Shown: positions 24,327-32,011, counted from the stretch's first letter. The stretch is DNA of 64,000 bases from Strongylocentrotus purpuratus (GCF_000002235.5 NW_022145603.1:33643648-33707647); one strand, 5' to 3'. The notes: generated by a model not told the origin, from the letters alone. A program made the numbers and translations.

Positions 24327-26994
24327 AATACTTACCATCCCCGGAACTGTCTCCATTTTTCACCATGGAGATATTGGTTAGGTAACAACAAACATTTCAC
24401 AAATATCAAATTGGTTTATTATCATGATGATAGTGCCTATTATCATGATTATTTATTGGGTAATTTGCGCTGATTTACTGAATGTATGTACGCATGAGGT
24501 AATAGCAAAAAATAAAAATATCAGTATCAATAATAGCAATAACTAGATGGAACTTCGACTGCGCTCAGTCGAAAATGATGCCTCTGCCATAGAGCAATTT
24601 TACAAACCAAAACATGTTTTACAAACCAAAACATGTCTAGCATATCCCTGCTGTCAGCAAGTCTTGCATCTGATCATCATCAAGTAGTTGAAATCTTGGG
24701 AGAGTTTCTTCAGCCATTTTTGACTTCGGTTTTAAATTACCGACCAATTCTTCGCACACGTACGGTATCCTCGATCGCTCAAACCATTTTTTGAACATGT
24801 GAACCTATGGGTATTTCACCAAGACTGAACTATTTTCCCGGTAACCATGGTAACTGGAATTTTGCCGGGATTTTAGAACTATTACATGGGTTTGGAATTT
24901 TACCGGGAATTTTACAGGAATAGTTAAAGTTTATGAATGCAATTTAGACCAATCAGATGGCTAGATTCCTTAAGTGAGGTATATAAATTTTTCTATTCAT
25001 ATCAAAATATATTAACTAAACTGTAAACTTAAAGAATTAAAGGTCATTGTTGAAAGACACAGTAACTGATAATGGTGATCAAACGATACCAGGCACTATT
25101 TCAATTTGAAATGCCCCCATTAAAATCTGATAGGTGCCCTTTTCCTTCAACAGGATCCCCATATCTGATCTCATAAGTGCTTTTTTCATCTCTGTTGAGT
25201 GTTGTTTTTCATGTGCAAAAAGTGTCATTTTTACTGATAATTTCCCTTTTTACATGGACACAAGCACCTTTTCTTTTCTAATAACTGTCCTTTTCCTTTT
25301 GAAAAGTGCATACTTTCCCTTTCTCCATAACATGTACCCCTAATTCAAGGCGACTAACAGCCCCTTTTTCTATAATTTTCCAGAGAATTCGCTCGCTATG
25401 CTCGCTCGCATTTATAGATTTTATAATTATGTTGTTGATAAAAGAACTATTCAGTCTTTCTTTATTAGATTGTGCTTAATACTTATCAGGGTTTGTTTTT
25501 TGTCTTCTTTATAAGATGCAATTTTTCGCAGTGGGACCTCACAAATCTTTATTTTTTTGCTCCATCGATTTGCTCGCTCGAAAAAAAAACATTCAGATCC
25601 TTACACCTAACTGCAAAGTATGTTGCTTATCTTGTACCACATAAAGAAGGAAACACAACTTCAAAAAATAAAATGGAAGCTCTTATTACCAATCATGTGA
25701 AAGAATATGTTTTGACTAATACATGATGATAAAAATTTTGCCGGGAAACCGCCTATACTAATTGATATATTTTGTAAATTAGTTTAGCTACATGGTATGT
25801 AAGAGATAAACACACGTGTCGCGCACGTGGGCGTAGTCCCATATACATATTTCTGTGTACATGCAGTGCTTGTAACTTTATGAAGACTGGGCCAAATTTC
25901 TTATCATTTTGATGATTCCAGAACCTTGCAGTTCACACCAATACTTACATGCTAGATGATCAACCTTTTCTGATCGATTCCACAACGTTTCTTTCACAAT
26001 GCAATCGCATGACCATTACTGGTCTTTACCTTTAAACCTGCGATAAAGCAATACATGAAAACGTCTGCGAGATAAGACAACTACCCGTCAGATATTGCTC
26101 AAGAAAGCGGTAAGAGCTTTAGATCGCGTCACGCATGGTTTCACCGGGGTCTAGACAACTCGCCCCAAGACAACTCGACACAATACCCTGGATATCTCGC
26201 CACAATACACTGGACATCTCGCAACAATACCCTGGACAACTTGCCACGGTCGAGTTGTTCAGGGTATTGGGGCGATATATCCAGGGTATTGTGTCGAGTT
26301 GTCAAAGGGCGAGCTGTCTTTGTGGCGAGTTGTATATGCATGTAGAAGTCAGTGTATGGTGCGCAGTTCTGATGTCATCGCAATCGAGGAGGGAATCATA
26401 TGCTGCCTTCTCTGTAAAAGAAGGAGATTATTAAATAGAAACTCTTAAATATTGTAAAATGTAAGACAAATATAACATAACCTATGTTATGTTGTATTTG
26501 TCGAGTATTTTACATATTTAAGAGTAAAAAAAATTATACCGTGCCTACCACATACATACAGTGCTAGAGCCTTAGTAGAGGTCCGTACGCATTAGCATGG
26601 ACTCTCTATGCTTTGCTGGAGTGCTCCCATCGAGTATATAAACAACAGCACCTCCTGATCTTCATGCTTATTTTGAGCCGCACATAGTATTGATATGTAG
26701 TGAGATTTTTGCTTGCACCTTCATCTGGGCACTTAAGTTAAGCACAAGTACGATAATATGCCGACAGTCGAACTGGAAGAAGAAATAGAAATGGAAATGG
26801 TTTGCCAATTACGATACAACTACCATTAAAACTAATATTATAAGCCATTGATTTATACTATGCTTACGTGTACTCCTAGCTGTACTGTCATAGTCCTCTG
26901 TTTCCGAATCTATATTTGATACACGTCCATTGATATGTGGGAGAAGAATGATGGACAATATCAATCGAAACGAGACAATTTCCCAATTGGCCAT
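8807..26994 (-). CDS. Adhesion GPCR with HYR, EGF, Ig, HRM, GAIN and 7TM (gene 1, complete)
   Basis: Nineteen exons read 26868-26994, 23809-24051, 22903-23142, 22485-22718, 21707-21832, 19872-20123, 18820-18932, 18165-18393, 17709-17837, 17243-17364, 16482-16634, 15960-16136, 15003-15398, 14286-14474, 13557-13672, 12297-12580, 10939-11005, 9316-9574 and 8807-9064. Every junction is GT-AG and every phase matches; the total is 1,237 codons plus stop. The order is signal peptide, three hyalin repeats, EGF, Ig, linker, hormone-receptor domain (HRM), GAIN with GPS, seven helices and a short tail. Adhesion GPCRs are cell-surface receptors that self-cleave at the GPS and are activated by the exposed tethered peptide. 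The combination with HYR is unlike any vertebrate member I know. Ligand unknown. The link from exon 1 to the first HYR exon rests on phase and position only and is the least certain junction. Confidence 0.9.
9702..10105. mobile_element. Non-autonomous TIR element, copy a, in a gene 1 intron
   Basis: About 404 bp begins CCCGCC, a C-run and ACTCAG, and ends with the reverse complement CTGAGT, a G-run and GGCGGG-like bases. It is flanked by an approximate 8-bp duplication (CCCCATTC on the left, TCCCATTC on the right). Gene 2 lacks it and has an uninterrupted site near 43013. An 8-bp target duplication fits hAT-like elements. It has no coding frame of its own. Confidence 0.8.
10120..10580 (-). 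mobile_element. tRNA-derived SINE pair in a gene 1 intron
   Basis: On the minus strand, ATGGCTCAGTCGGTAAAGCG (near 10470) resembles a tRNA A box, followed by a GTTCCAACC-like B box near 10420. Upstream of it lies a SINE 3' body (CTGCAGGGCCCTCAGGGAG ... CTCCCTGGGTAAACAAGAC) ending in (TTA)n at about 10490-10514. The same arrangement is at 43015-43570 in gene 2, so it predates the duplication. The body matches the SINE at 55.28-55.54 kb. Confidence 0.7.
11219..11618. mobile_element. Non-autonomous TIR element, copy b, in a gene 1 intron
   Basis: A second copy of the element at 9702-10105, in the same orientation and with the same C-run/ACTCAG ends. It is flanked by an exact 8-bp duplication GGGTCATG (11211-11218 and 11619-11626). 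Gene 2 has the empty site near 44130 (GGGGTCATGTG). Confidence 0.85.
12700..13275. repeat. Degenerate tandem repeats in the TM1-TM2 intron, gene 1
   Basis: Three imperfect units share GAACCACTAGAGATATG, GGAAGACAATCCGATTAGAT and TAGGTCAAAGGTCA, spaced about 130-190 bp apart. The same repeats are in gene 2 (45080-46130), where an extra element splits them. No coding role is visible. Confidence 0.75.
14286..14474 (-). CDS. Gene 1 exon 14: GPS autoproteolysis motif and tethered agonist
   Basis: Sixty-three codons, phase 0-0. The four GPS cysteines and two tryptophans are present (PSCSYWDVGFRDWSQEGCHL, then IVCGCNHLTNFAVLM). The catalytic HL|T triad is intact, so cleavage between L903 and T904 is predicted, leaving TNFAVLM as the start of the tethered agonist. 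An extra Cys occurs in the loop (DDDNCDPP). The exon ends exactly after VLM. Confidence 0.95.
15003..16634 (-). CDS. Gene 1 exons 11-13: GAIN domain body
   Basis: Exons 16482-16634 (51 codons), 15960-16136 (59) and 15003-15398 (132) are all phase 0-0. The first two encode amphipathic helices (DENVAKLSEEVSVL, then SDSVSKVVSVFEKRIKSI), as in GAIN subdomain A. The third encodes beta-rich sequence (GGYVRVIFSVFSSPALF, TPVISLSIGNETI, PINFTFTPIEV), as in subdomain B, leading to the GPS. Several N-glycosylation sites are visible. Confidence 0.88.
15565..15778 (-). mobile_element. Short retroposon present only in gene 1
   Basis: A 214-bp insert is flanked by a direct repeat TGGCA (15560-15564 and 15779-15783). 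Gene 2 has a single uninterrupted site near 50271. On the minus strand it contains AAAGCGCCTTGAGCATGTTC and AAGGCGCTCAATAAATACC and ends in a (TATG)n tail, as in the 3' ends of many SINE and LINE families. Confidence 0.75.
16730..17075 (+). mobile_element. Probable LINE 3' end with (AAAC)n tail, gene 1 intron
   Basis: The segment ends AAAATAAAATCAATC followed by repeated CAAA units. It is shared almost base for base with 51225-51565 in gene 2. No coding frame is left, so the family is not identified. Confidence 0.45.
17243..17837 (-). CDS. Gene 1 exons 9-10: hormone-receptor domain (HRM)
   Basis: Exon 17709-17837 (129 nt, phase 1-1) and exon 17243-17364 (122 nt, phase 1-0) together make an HRM domain. 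The order Cys (AICKNMTW), Trp with A and CP (GTWANSTEPTEVCPF), then IGRAICVGD, STWRP and DNC follows the family pattern. HRM domains sit before GAIN in several adhesion GPCRs. The first HRM exon is symmetric and its length is a multiple of three, so it could be skipped without changing the frame. Confidence 0.85.
18165..18932 (-). CDS. Gene 1 exons 7-8: linker between Ig and HRM
   Basis: Exons 18820-18932 (113 nt, phase 1-0) and 18165-18393 (229 nt, phase 0-1) encode about 114 residues with no recognised domain. They are rich in N-glycosylation sites (for example FNLTSNDV, LNITKF, AENSSGF). Predicted helices such as FHELDLVSQVLYRLAENSSG might be an extension of the GAIN fold or an independent helical stalk. 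The join leads directly into the hormone-receptor domain. Confidence 0.85.
19585..19866 (+). mobile_element. 5'-truncated LINE 3' end present only in gene 1
   Basis: The insert ends in AATAAACTGAACTGAACTGAA, a 3' terminal microsatellite typical of CR1/L2-type LINEs, directly next to the donor of the Ig exon. Gene 2 has the empty site near 54095 (GACATTCTTTAACCTCACC). The insert ends only about 5 bp from the Ig exon splice donor, so it could affect splicing. Confidence 0.75.
19872..20123 (-). CDS. Gene 1 exon 6: Ig-like domain
   Basis: Eighty-four codons, phase 1-1. The Ig signature is clear: VQLTCGFNN (strand B Cys), YAWYKDGHPLP (strand C Trp), then LVIQSVSTSDIGYYFCRGF (D-x-G-Y-Y-x-C with the second Cys). 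It is a single Ig domain between EGF and the linker. In gene 2 the same exon differs by a cluster of amino-acid changes in the C'-E region, described as a finding. Confidence 0.92.
20680..21310 (+). mobile_element. SINE-like tail plus LINE ORF2 3' fragment in a gene 1 intron
   Basis: Bases 20680-20830 contain GTAAAGCGCTAAGAGAAGG and a T/A-rich tail. Bases 20840-21091 keep the end of a LINE ORF2 (RTTQGQFLLSFVGKEFWKRL, then PFNVRLTRS), followed by a 3' UTR ending in (AAATC)n near 21300. The same pair lies in gene 2 at 58707-59400, so both predate the duplication. Confidence 0.75.
21707..21832 (-). CDS. Gene 1 exon 5: EGF-like domain
   Basis: Forty-two codons, phase 1-1. The six cysteines of an EGF fold are spaced as in NPCKVPNPCINGDCSYEG, then YQCACHGQYEGDHCD. 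The C-x-C-x(8)-C ending is typical. EGF domains in adhesion GPCRs serve as stalk or ligand contact modules. The exon lies between HYR 3 and the Ig exon, as in gene 2. Confidence 0.9.
22040..22262. mobile_element. Intronic insert present only in gene 1, with an inverted partner at 25.85-26.04 kb
   Basis: Gene 2 has unrelated sequence at this place in the intron (60135-60200). The phrase TTCTGGAATCATCAAAATGA (about 22150-22169) is the reverse complement of a stretch near 25904-25923. Homology extends on both sides, including GATCATCTAGCAT versus ATGCTAGATGATC. I see no open frame, so it is a short non-autonomous element of unknown class. Confidence 0.6.
22485..24051 (-). CDS. Gene 1 exons 2-4: three hyalin repeats (HYR)
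   Basis: Exons 23809-24051 (81 codons), 22903-23142 (80) and 22485-22718 (78) each encode one HYR and are all phase 1-1, the classic arrangement for module shuffling. HYR hallmarks are visible in each: a first Cys near the start (LQCGNLT, DPPCLACPD, PPMLECH), a second Cys before a Gly-Asp turn (YYGDTWVACAA, QFGDTNVTCNATD, LGDTNITCEAKD), the D-x-S/L-G-N motif and a closing CTF/CDF-x-V-x-V strand. HYR domains are Ig-like folds known from the sea urchin adhesive protein hyalin and from complement-type proteins, so an adhesion role is likely. Confidence 0.9.
24336..24344 (-). pseudogene. Remnant of a GFSGSG mini-exon in gene 1
   Basis: The nine coding bases before a good donor (GTAAGTATT, reading left from 24335) match the 3' end of mini-exon 63042-63074 exactly. 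Immediately upstream the sequence switches to a copy of intron sequence that belongs between the EGF and HYR exons (compare 60205-60420). The upstream intron repeat (24160-24300) still matches the mini-exon repeat unit of gene 2. The mini-exon was therefore cut by recombination and is probably not used. Confidence 0.7.
24342..24545. repeat. Displaced copy of the EGF-HYR intron segment
   Basis: The stretch with ATTATCATGATGATAGTGCC and CGCATGAGGTAATAG matches 22262-22430 in gene 1 and 60205-60420 in gene 2, where it lies between the EGF and third HYR exons. Here it lies upstream of the first HYR exon. It was copied or moved by recombination after the paralogues formed. Confidence 0.75.
24725..24995. 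mobile_element. Short dispersed element, related inverted copy at 46.2-46.45 kb
   Basis: Shared phrases in opposite orientation include ACCGACCAATTCTTCGCACA, ACGGTATCCTCGATCGCTC and CCCGGTAACCATGGT. There is no coding frame. It lies in intron 1 of gene 1, and its relative is inside gene 2, so this is a dispersed family and not part of the original duplication. Confidence 0.65.
25075..25400 (-). repeat. Degenerate CTTTTCC minisatellite element, inverted partner at 32.0-32.4 kb
   Basis: On the minus strand this reads as loosely repeated AAAAGGGGCAC-like phrases beginning with GGCTGTTAGTCGCCTTGAAT. The plus strand at about 32020-32420 begins with TGCTCTTAGTCGCTCTGAAA and continues with the same kind of repeats. 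The two therefore belong to one family of A/G-rich repeat-bearing elements. Confidence 0.6.
25850..26040. mobile_element. Inverted copy of the 22.04-22.26 kb insert in intron 1 of gene 1
   Basis: The segment matches 22040-22230 in opposite orientation with scattered differences, through the block containing TTGATGATTCCAGAACC and the block AACCTTTTCTGATCGATTCC. Two inverted copies 3.6 kb apart could pair or promote inversions within the gene. Confidence 0.6.
26157..26337. repeat. Inverted tandem minisatellite forming a long hairpin in intron 1
   Basis: The left half repeats AACTCGACACAATACCCTGG-like phrases. The right half (about 26262-26337) is nearly its reverse complement, with only a couple of mismatches over about 38 bp (AACTCGACACAATACCC on the left, GGGTATTGTGTCGAGTT on the right). 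The arms are separated by about 55 bp. It lies about 0.5 kb from exon 1 of gene 1. Confidence 0.75.
26868..26994 (-). CDS. Gene 1 exon 1: signal peptide
   Basis: The ATG at 26994 sits in a strong context (ACAATGG) and begins MANWEIVSFRLILSIILLPH, a charged start followed by a hydrophobic core as in secretory signal peptides. The exon ends in phase 1 at a GTAAGC donor, which fits the phase-1 acceptor of the first HYR exon 2.8 kb downstream. An in-frame ATG at 27135 would add 47 residues and hide the signal peptide, so I prefer 26994. The exon could belong to another gene, but no other phase-compatible partner is visible. Confidence 0.65.
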
Positions 26995-27152
26995 TGTCGG
27001 ATTGTAAGGAGAGCGAGATAGAGGATATGCTGTATGTAGTGATCCGGCTGGGAGCATTGTGTCACATTCAGGGCCAGGGTCGAAGGGTTTTCCCACGTCA
27101 CAATGAACACTATACAAACAGAAACATGACTGCACACTCCCTACAATACACC

Positions 27153-27275
27153 ATAATAGGGACTTTTAATTTTACGTGGACTGATACGTGTGACGTCCAT
27201 TCAAGGCAGTGCATTAAAAGGACGTCGATCGTAGCAATCAGCGTTGTCTTTGTGCAAATCTAAAAGTCCCTAATA
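27153..27275. mobile_element. 123-bp TIR miniature element upstream of gene 1
   Basis: The ends are inverted: TAGGGACTTTTAATTTTACG on the left and AAATCTAAAAGTCCCTAA on the right. It lies 160-280 bp upstream of the predicted start codon of gene 1, in the likely promoter region. It has no coding capacity. Confidence 0.7.
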
Positions 27276-28045
27276 ACTAGTTACGTACGTACCCTTTGGC
27301 CTTGAAGGCTTGATGTATACTAATTATGAGTATGAGAGCCATCTACAAAAGCATATATTTCGACGAAAAAATCTTTCTCTGTCCCTTCTCTCTCAGGCTC
27401 TCTCTCCATTCCTTTGTTTCTAATAAATGGCATCATTCAAGTGCTGTGGATCATCAACATCAGCTATGTACGTTTTTCTCTAAAACGTGGAGATGGGGAT
27501 GGGGTAATTAGGCATACCAAAGGAAATCTCTTGCCGAGATGGCCATCTCGCATCACTGTTGCACGGCATAAAAAGGTGGTCGAATAGATATCAATTTGAA
27601 GTTAAAGTCCCTCTTAAGTGTTGGGAGCCCCACATTTGCCCAAAATGTTATGGCAAAATTTCACTTAAATTGTTTAATTATGTGACACAGGATGTCAATT
27701 AAAACACACGATCTGAAAGGATTTCCAAAATAAATGTGTTTGGTGAAAGAATGCAAAAGTCAGGTTTTGTGTAATTGTACACGTCGTGTATTTCAATATT
27801 GACAAACAATTTAAATGAACTTTGTGAGGCTCGAGCCTAATCATTAACTCGTGGGGGGGAGGCTTTAAACACCTACCATTTTCACATGCAGACATCATTC
27901 TTTCACCTTGAAACAATCGTGTTTTAAATAGAATTGAGCTTTCCCTTTTAGGTTTCTGAATTTATGTACTGACCAGATTATACACACAGCGTTCATAAAG
28001 CTTGGTTGTAGTCAAATAGCAGTTAGTATTATTGATTACACCTCC
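27276..28045. other. No gene seen; upstream flank of gene 1
   Basis: AT-rich sequence without a convincing coding frame, tRNA or repeat, apart from a short C/T-rich patch near 27380-27410. Confidence 0.5.
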
Positions 28046-28770
28046 CTGTTTGGCCTGGATAGGAGAGAGAGAAGCGAGAGAGACAGAGAGAGAGAGGAAA
28101 TGAGAGAAAAAGAGGGTAGGAGATGAGATAAGAGAGAGGGGGAGAGAGATGGATAGATAGAGAGAGAGAGGATATAAAGTGAAAGTTATAAAGACAGAGA
28201 GAGAGAGAAAAGGAGATCGAGAAAAATGAGAGAGAAATGAGGGAGATGAGAGAGAAAATAGGAGAGAGATAAGGATAGCGAAGGAGAGAGAGAGAGAGAA
28301 GGAGATCGAGAAAATTGAGAGAGAAATGAGGGAGATGAGAGAGAGATAAGGATAGCGAAAGAGAGAGAGAGGGGGAAGAGGTGATGAGAGAGAGGGGGAT
28401 ATAAAGTGAGAGATATAAAGACAGAGAGAAAGAGAGTAGAGAGAGAAACAAAGAAGTAGAGGGAAGTTGAGAGAGAGAGAAAAGGGGGAAGAGAGAGAAG
28501 ATGATAGAGAGAAAGGGAGGGAAGGAGATGAGAGAGAGAGAGAGGATACAAAGTGAAAGATAGAAAGACAGAGAAAGAGGGGAGAGAGAGAAACAAAGAA
28601 GTGGTGAGAAACAGAGAGAGGGGAGAGAGGGAGAGAGAGGGGGAATGAAGGAGAAAGAGACAGAGAGAGAAGGATAGATAGAAAAAGAGGGAAGGAGATG
28701 AGACAGAGAGAGAGTGAGAGAGGGGATAGAGAGAGGGGGGAGAAAGAGAGAGGGGGAACCGAGGGGAGAT
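28046..28770. repeat. 700-bp polypurine (GA/GGGA) tract
   Basis: Almost unbroken A/G on the plus strand, built of GAGAGA runs with larger repeated phrases such as GAAATGAGGGAGATGAGAGA (for example about 28231 and 28326) and ATATAAAGTGA. Long open frames on the opposite strand are Ser/Leu-rich translations of this tract and not genes. It lies 1-1.8 kb upstream of gene 1 and could form triplex DNA. Confidence 0.9.
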
Positions 28771-29155
28771 AGAGAAAAAATAAATAGAATACTATTAAAG
28801 CAAGAACAATGTGATGGAATTCGTGACGAAATATGCAACAAGTCGCATATTCTGTCGCGAATAATTCACGATGAAATTCGCGACGAAAAACGCGACGTAA
28901 AACATGGTCAAAACGTGTAATTAACACGGTGAAAATGAGTCGCTGTATGTATGTACTGGACGCAAAGTCTACACAGTGCGTTGGCATTACATCTATAGCT
29001 AGATGTTTGCCGCTCGCTTGAGCTAACTATATAGTAATAGAGGAAGCAGCATACATGTAACTAATCAATATATTCGGGGGAGGCACCAACAAAAAAGGGC
29101 ACTTTATGGAAAAGGGGTACCTACAAAGAGAAACTCAAAGCGAAAATATACGTTT
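28771..29155. other. Short spacer with CGCGA-rich phrases
   Basis: The phrases GTCGCGAATAATTC and TTCGCGACGAAAAACGCGAC (28850-28895) resemble TTTCGTCGCGAATTTCGTCG at about 34063-34082. Near 29060-29140 lies a weak match to the AAAAGGGGCAC minisatellite family. No gene is visible. Confidence 0.4.
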
Positions 29156-29157
29156 AG

Positions 29158-30104
29158 TACACTGTAAAAAAATAATAGTCGAAATAACTCAATAAAATTG
29201 AGGAAAAGAATTGCCTTATTTTTATTAAGTAAATATTACCTACGGCATCTTAAGTAGAATTTACTTATTTTGCTGAATAAATTTTTACTCAGTTAAATCG
29301 AGTTACATTAACGTAAATAATTTAAGTATTTTAATAATTTTAGATAATTAAAAAAAAGCTATGACAGGATTACATGTTGCACGATTTGGTACCCATCTAA
29401 TCTAACAAGTAACATCCACTAATCATTCACTACTTCTATCACTAATCACTAACACTACTTCTATTTAAGATTTAACCGTATATATATATATATCTTCCAC
29501 CATCACAAACTATTACATACGCTTCAATTCGACACATATTGAAAGGCTCCAAATTTTATATATACTTGATCGTAGCATCTTAAAAGGAAAATTGGTTGAC
29601 AATTTCCTGAAATATCAAGTTTTGATTTGTTTTGAACTGGGTAACAATTAAAAATTGTCTTGTCTTTGCTTATGTGTTACCTTCTTTAAAAAAACTCTAT
29701 CATGCACAAACCAGTTCAAACAATTTATACCCCAAAGAGCACACAATAGAACTTTGCGAAGAACTAACAAGATCCCTGAACCCAGGTGCAAAACTAAACG
29801 TATGCAGAATAGCCCAATCCCAGATTTGATACGCTTGTATAACAAAAGTTTTTTATGATTGTATTTAATATACTTTGAAACAAATAGTATATAATTAATT
29901 CATAAATTTGAGGTCTGATTTTTTACCAAGTTTGTCAATGTAATTTTTATGACATGAAGAATGCGATGCATATTTATATTTATATTTTAATATCTCTAAT
30001 GTTCACCTAATAATATTCATATTTGTCTTGCAATGTATCTTTGTATTTTATCAGCATGTACATAATTGTTTTCCCTCTCTGTCCATCTGTCCCCTTTCTC
30101 CCTC

Positions 30105-30140
<36 letters not shown>

Positions 30141-30901
30141 TTATCTCTCTTTCTTTCTCTCTCTCCTGCTTTCCTATCTCTCTTTCTTTTTTAACTCAAA
30201 TTTTTAAATTGAAATATTGTATAAGATTAATGGTATATACACGCTCTTCATAATTATGTAGATTGTAGTGTGACATCTTGAAATGTATACTTGCTTTTTC
30301 CAGCAATTTACTCATGTGCAATTCAGTTACTTTTTACTGTGATATCTCTTGAAATGTATAATTGTCTTCACCATCAATGTTTTATTCATGCACAATTCAG
30401 TTACTTGTAACTGCGATACATGGAAATGAATCAATAAATACCATTTATCTATCTATCTATCTATCTAGCCATGTTAAATGAATTAGTAAATGTTTTAAAG
30501 TCCTTAAATTTTCATTCAACCACAAAAAAGAATTGTTTTATTTAAAAAAAGAGTTTAATTTGGTCTTAATGAATATTCATAAATTATGTAAATATTTCTA
30601 TTACGCACTGCATCGGTCCTTACTTTAAAAAGATAAGAATAATCAACATAAATTGTTTGAGTAATACGTATAATATCTGATTTTGAGTTAAAATTACTAA
30701 ATTAATACAAGCTGAAATTACTTAAAGTTCTTATGTATTTGATTTTACTTAAATATTCCACGTATGTTCTACTAAATTGAAAGTTTGAGTTAGCAAGACT
30801 TAAATTTAGTGCGTAAGTGGCAAAACTAATGTTTACAAGTAAATTCTACATGGAAAAAATACGTAAAAATTACCAATGAACAAATTATTTTTTACGGTGT
30901 A
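29158..30901. mobile_element. TIR DNA element with a LINE fragment nested inside
   Basis: The ends are inverted: TACACTGTAAAAAAATAAT at the left and ATTATTTTTTACGGTGTA at the right. The outer parts on both sides have a similar AT-rich texture with repeated ACTTAA/TTAAGT phrases. The middle (about 29640-30465) is a separate LINE 3' end. No transposase is visible, so the outer element is non-autonomous. I cannot fix the target duplication or the superfamily. Confidence 0.6.
29640..30465 (+). mobile_element. LINE 3' end with (TATC)n tail, nested
   Basis: The frame at 29655-29858 resembles the C-terminus of a LINE reverse transcriptase ORF (RTNKIPEPRCKTKRMQNSPI, then PDLIRLYN). A long CT-rich and AT-rich 3' UTR follows and ends in TCAATAAATACC plus (TATC)n at about 30430-30465. 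Only the 3' end is present. Confidence 0.6.
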
Positions 30902-30904
30902 TAA

Positions 30905-31845
30905 ACGCCTTCTTTGTGATTACATTATCAGAGTTGATTTCAATATATGTTTCTCTCTTTACATGCATGGTCTAAGACGTAGTGCTTATAATCATCATAA
31001 TATTTTGCAGTTCAGTAAGAGGGTCTAAATATTGCAATCTGAATAAAATACATCTTATAATGAAGAAAAAACAATCCTGATGGGGTCTTAAGCACAATCT
31101 AATCATGCAGAACTTAAATTATCTTTAATAAGTGACATAATCATATTAACTATAAATACGAGCGAGCGTAGTCATGGGGAGATAATCAATTCTCAATCTA
31201 CATTTGCTGTACCGAAGTTAAAAAATCTGTGTTAACAATTTATTTTTAATTGTTTAAATGACTGAAATTATCTTCCATGGCCAATGTCACAGTTGTCTCC
31301 TGTTCCTCTACCCCTTCAACTTTCCCATCTCCTCTCTTTATCTCACCCTTCTCAATCCTCTTTTCTCTCTTTCTCCTCCTGCTTTTGCTTCTTCTAATTG
31401 TTCTCCTTTTTTATAGTCTGGTTGAAACATTATAACCTTTTCTTTAGAGTAGCTATTACCTAGAGTAAATTTTAATTCGTACAATTTTTCATATAAGTAT
31501 TTATTTTCTACATAACTTCGCCTCTATCATTAGTAGTTTGTTAATGTGTAATGCTTGAATTTTGATCATTATGATAATTGTTACTATTCGCACAACCCTC
31601 TGTATATCATCTTTCTATCCACACTTGAATCTTCTTCTTCCTCCTTCTCTTCTACTTTTTTCTCTTCTTCTCCCTCTTCATCCTCTTCTTAATCTTACCA
31701 TCCTCCTTCTATGCTTTCTTTACTCTACACCACCATCATGTTCGTCTTCACTTTTCTTTATCTCCTTTTTATATAAAAATGAGTTAGGGAGATCAAATAA
31801 TAATAAGAAATAAGAATTTTAAAGTTAAATATTATTTTTAACAAT
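30905..31845. other. No gene seen; AT-rich with CT-rich patches
   Basis: Contains C/T-rich runs at about 31295-31400 and 31620-31760 but no supported coding region. It may be the 3' untranslated part of the LINE that ends near 32010. Confidence 0.4.
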
Positions 31846-32011
31846 TTACTCATTCAAGTTCAGTTCATTAATTTGATGTCTTTTAATATGAATGTCTGTT
31901 TATTGTATTTTACATTTGTAAAACATTGCCCAATTCGGACTTGTAGGCCGCGATGCATTGTTGTTCTTTTATTCTCAATAAAACCATTATCAATTCAATT
32001 CAATTCAATAG
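31846..32011 (+). mobile_element. LINE 3' end with (CAATT)n tail
   Basis: TTCTCAATAAAACCATTATC is followed by repeated AATTC units, the usual terminal microsatellite of CR1/L2-like elements. No coding part is recognisable upstream. Confidence 0.5.

Noticed and set aside
26634-26830. TATATAAA box with a 23-codon ATG frame downstream on the plus strand
   Set aside because: The frame is tiny, lacks homology and lies antisense just beyond exon 1 of gene 1. A single TATA-like match in AT-rich DNA is weak evidence.
27962-28987. Long open frames (up to 341 codons) on the minus strand
   Set aside because: They are Ser/Leu/Pro-rich translations of the polypurine tract, in several overlapping frames, with no domain and no codon structure.
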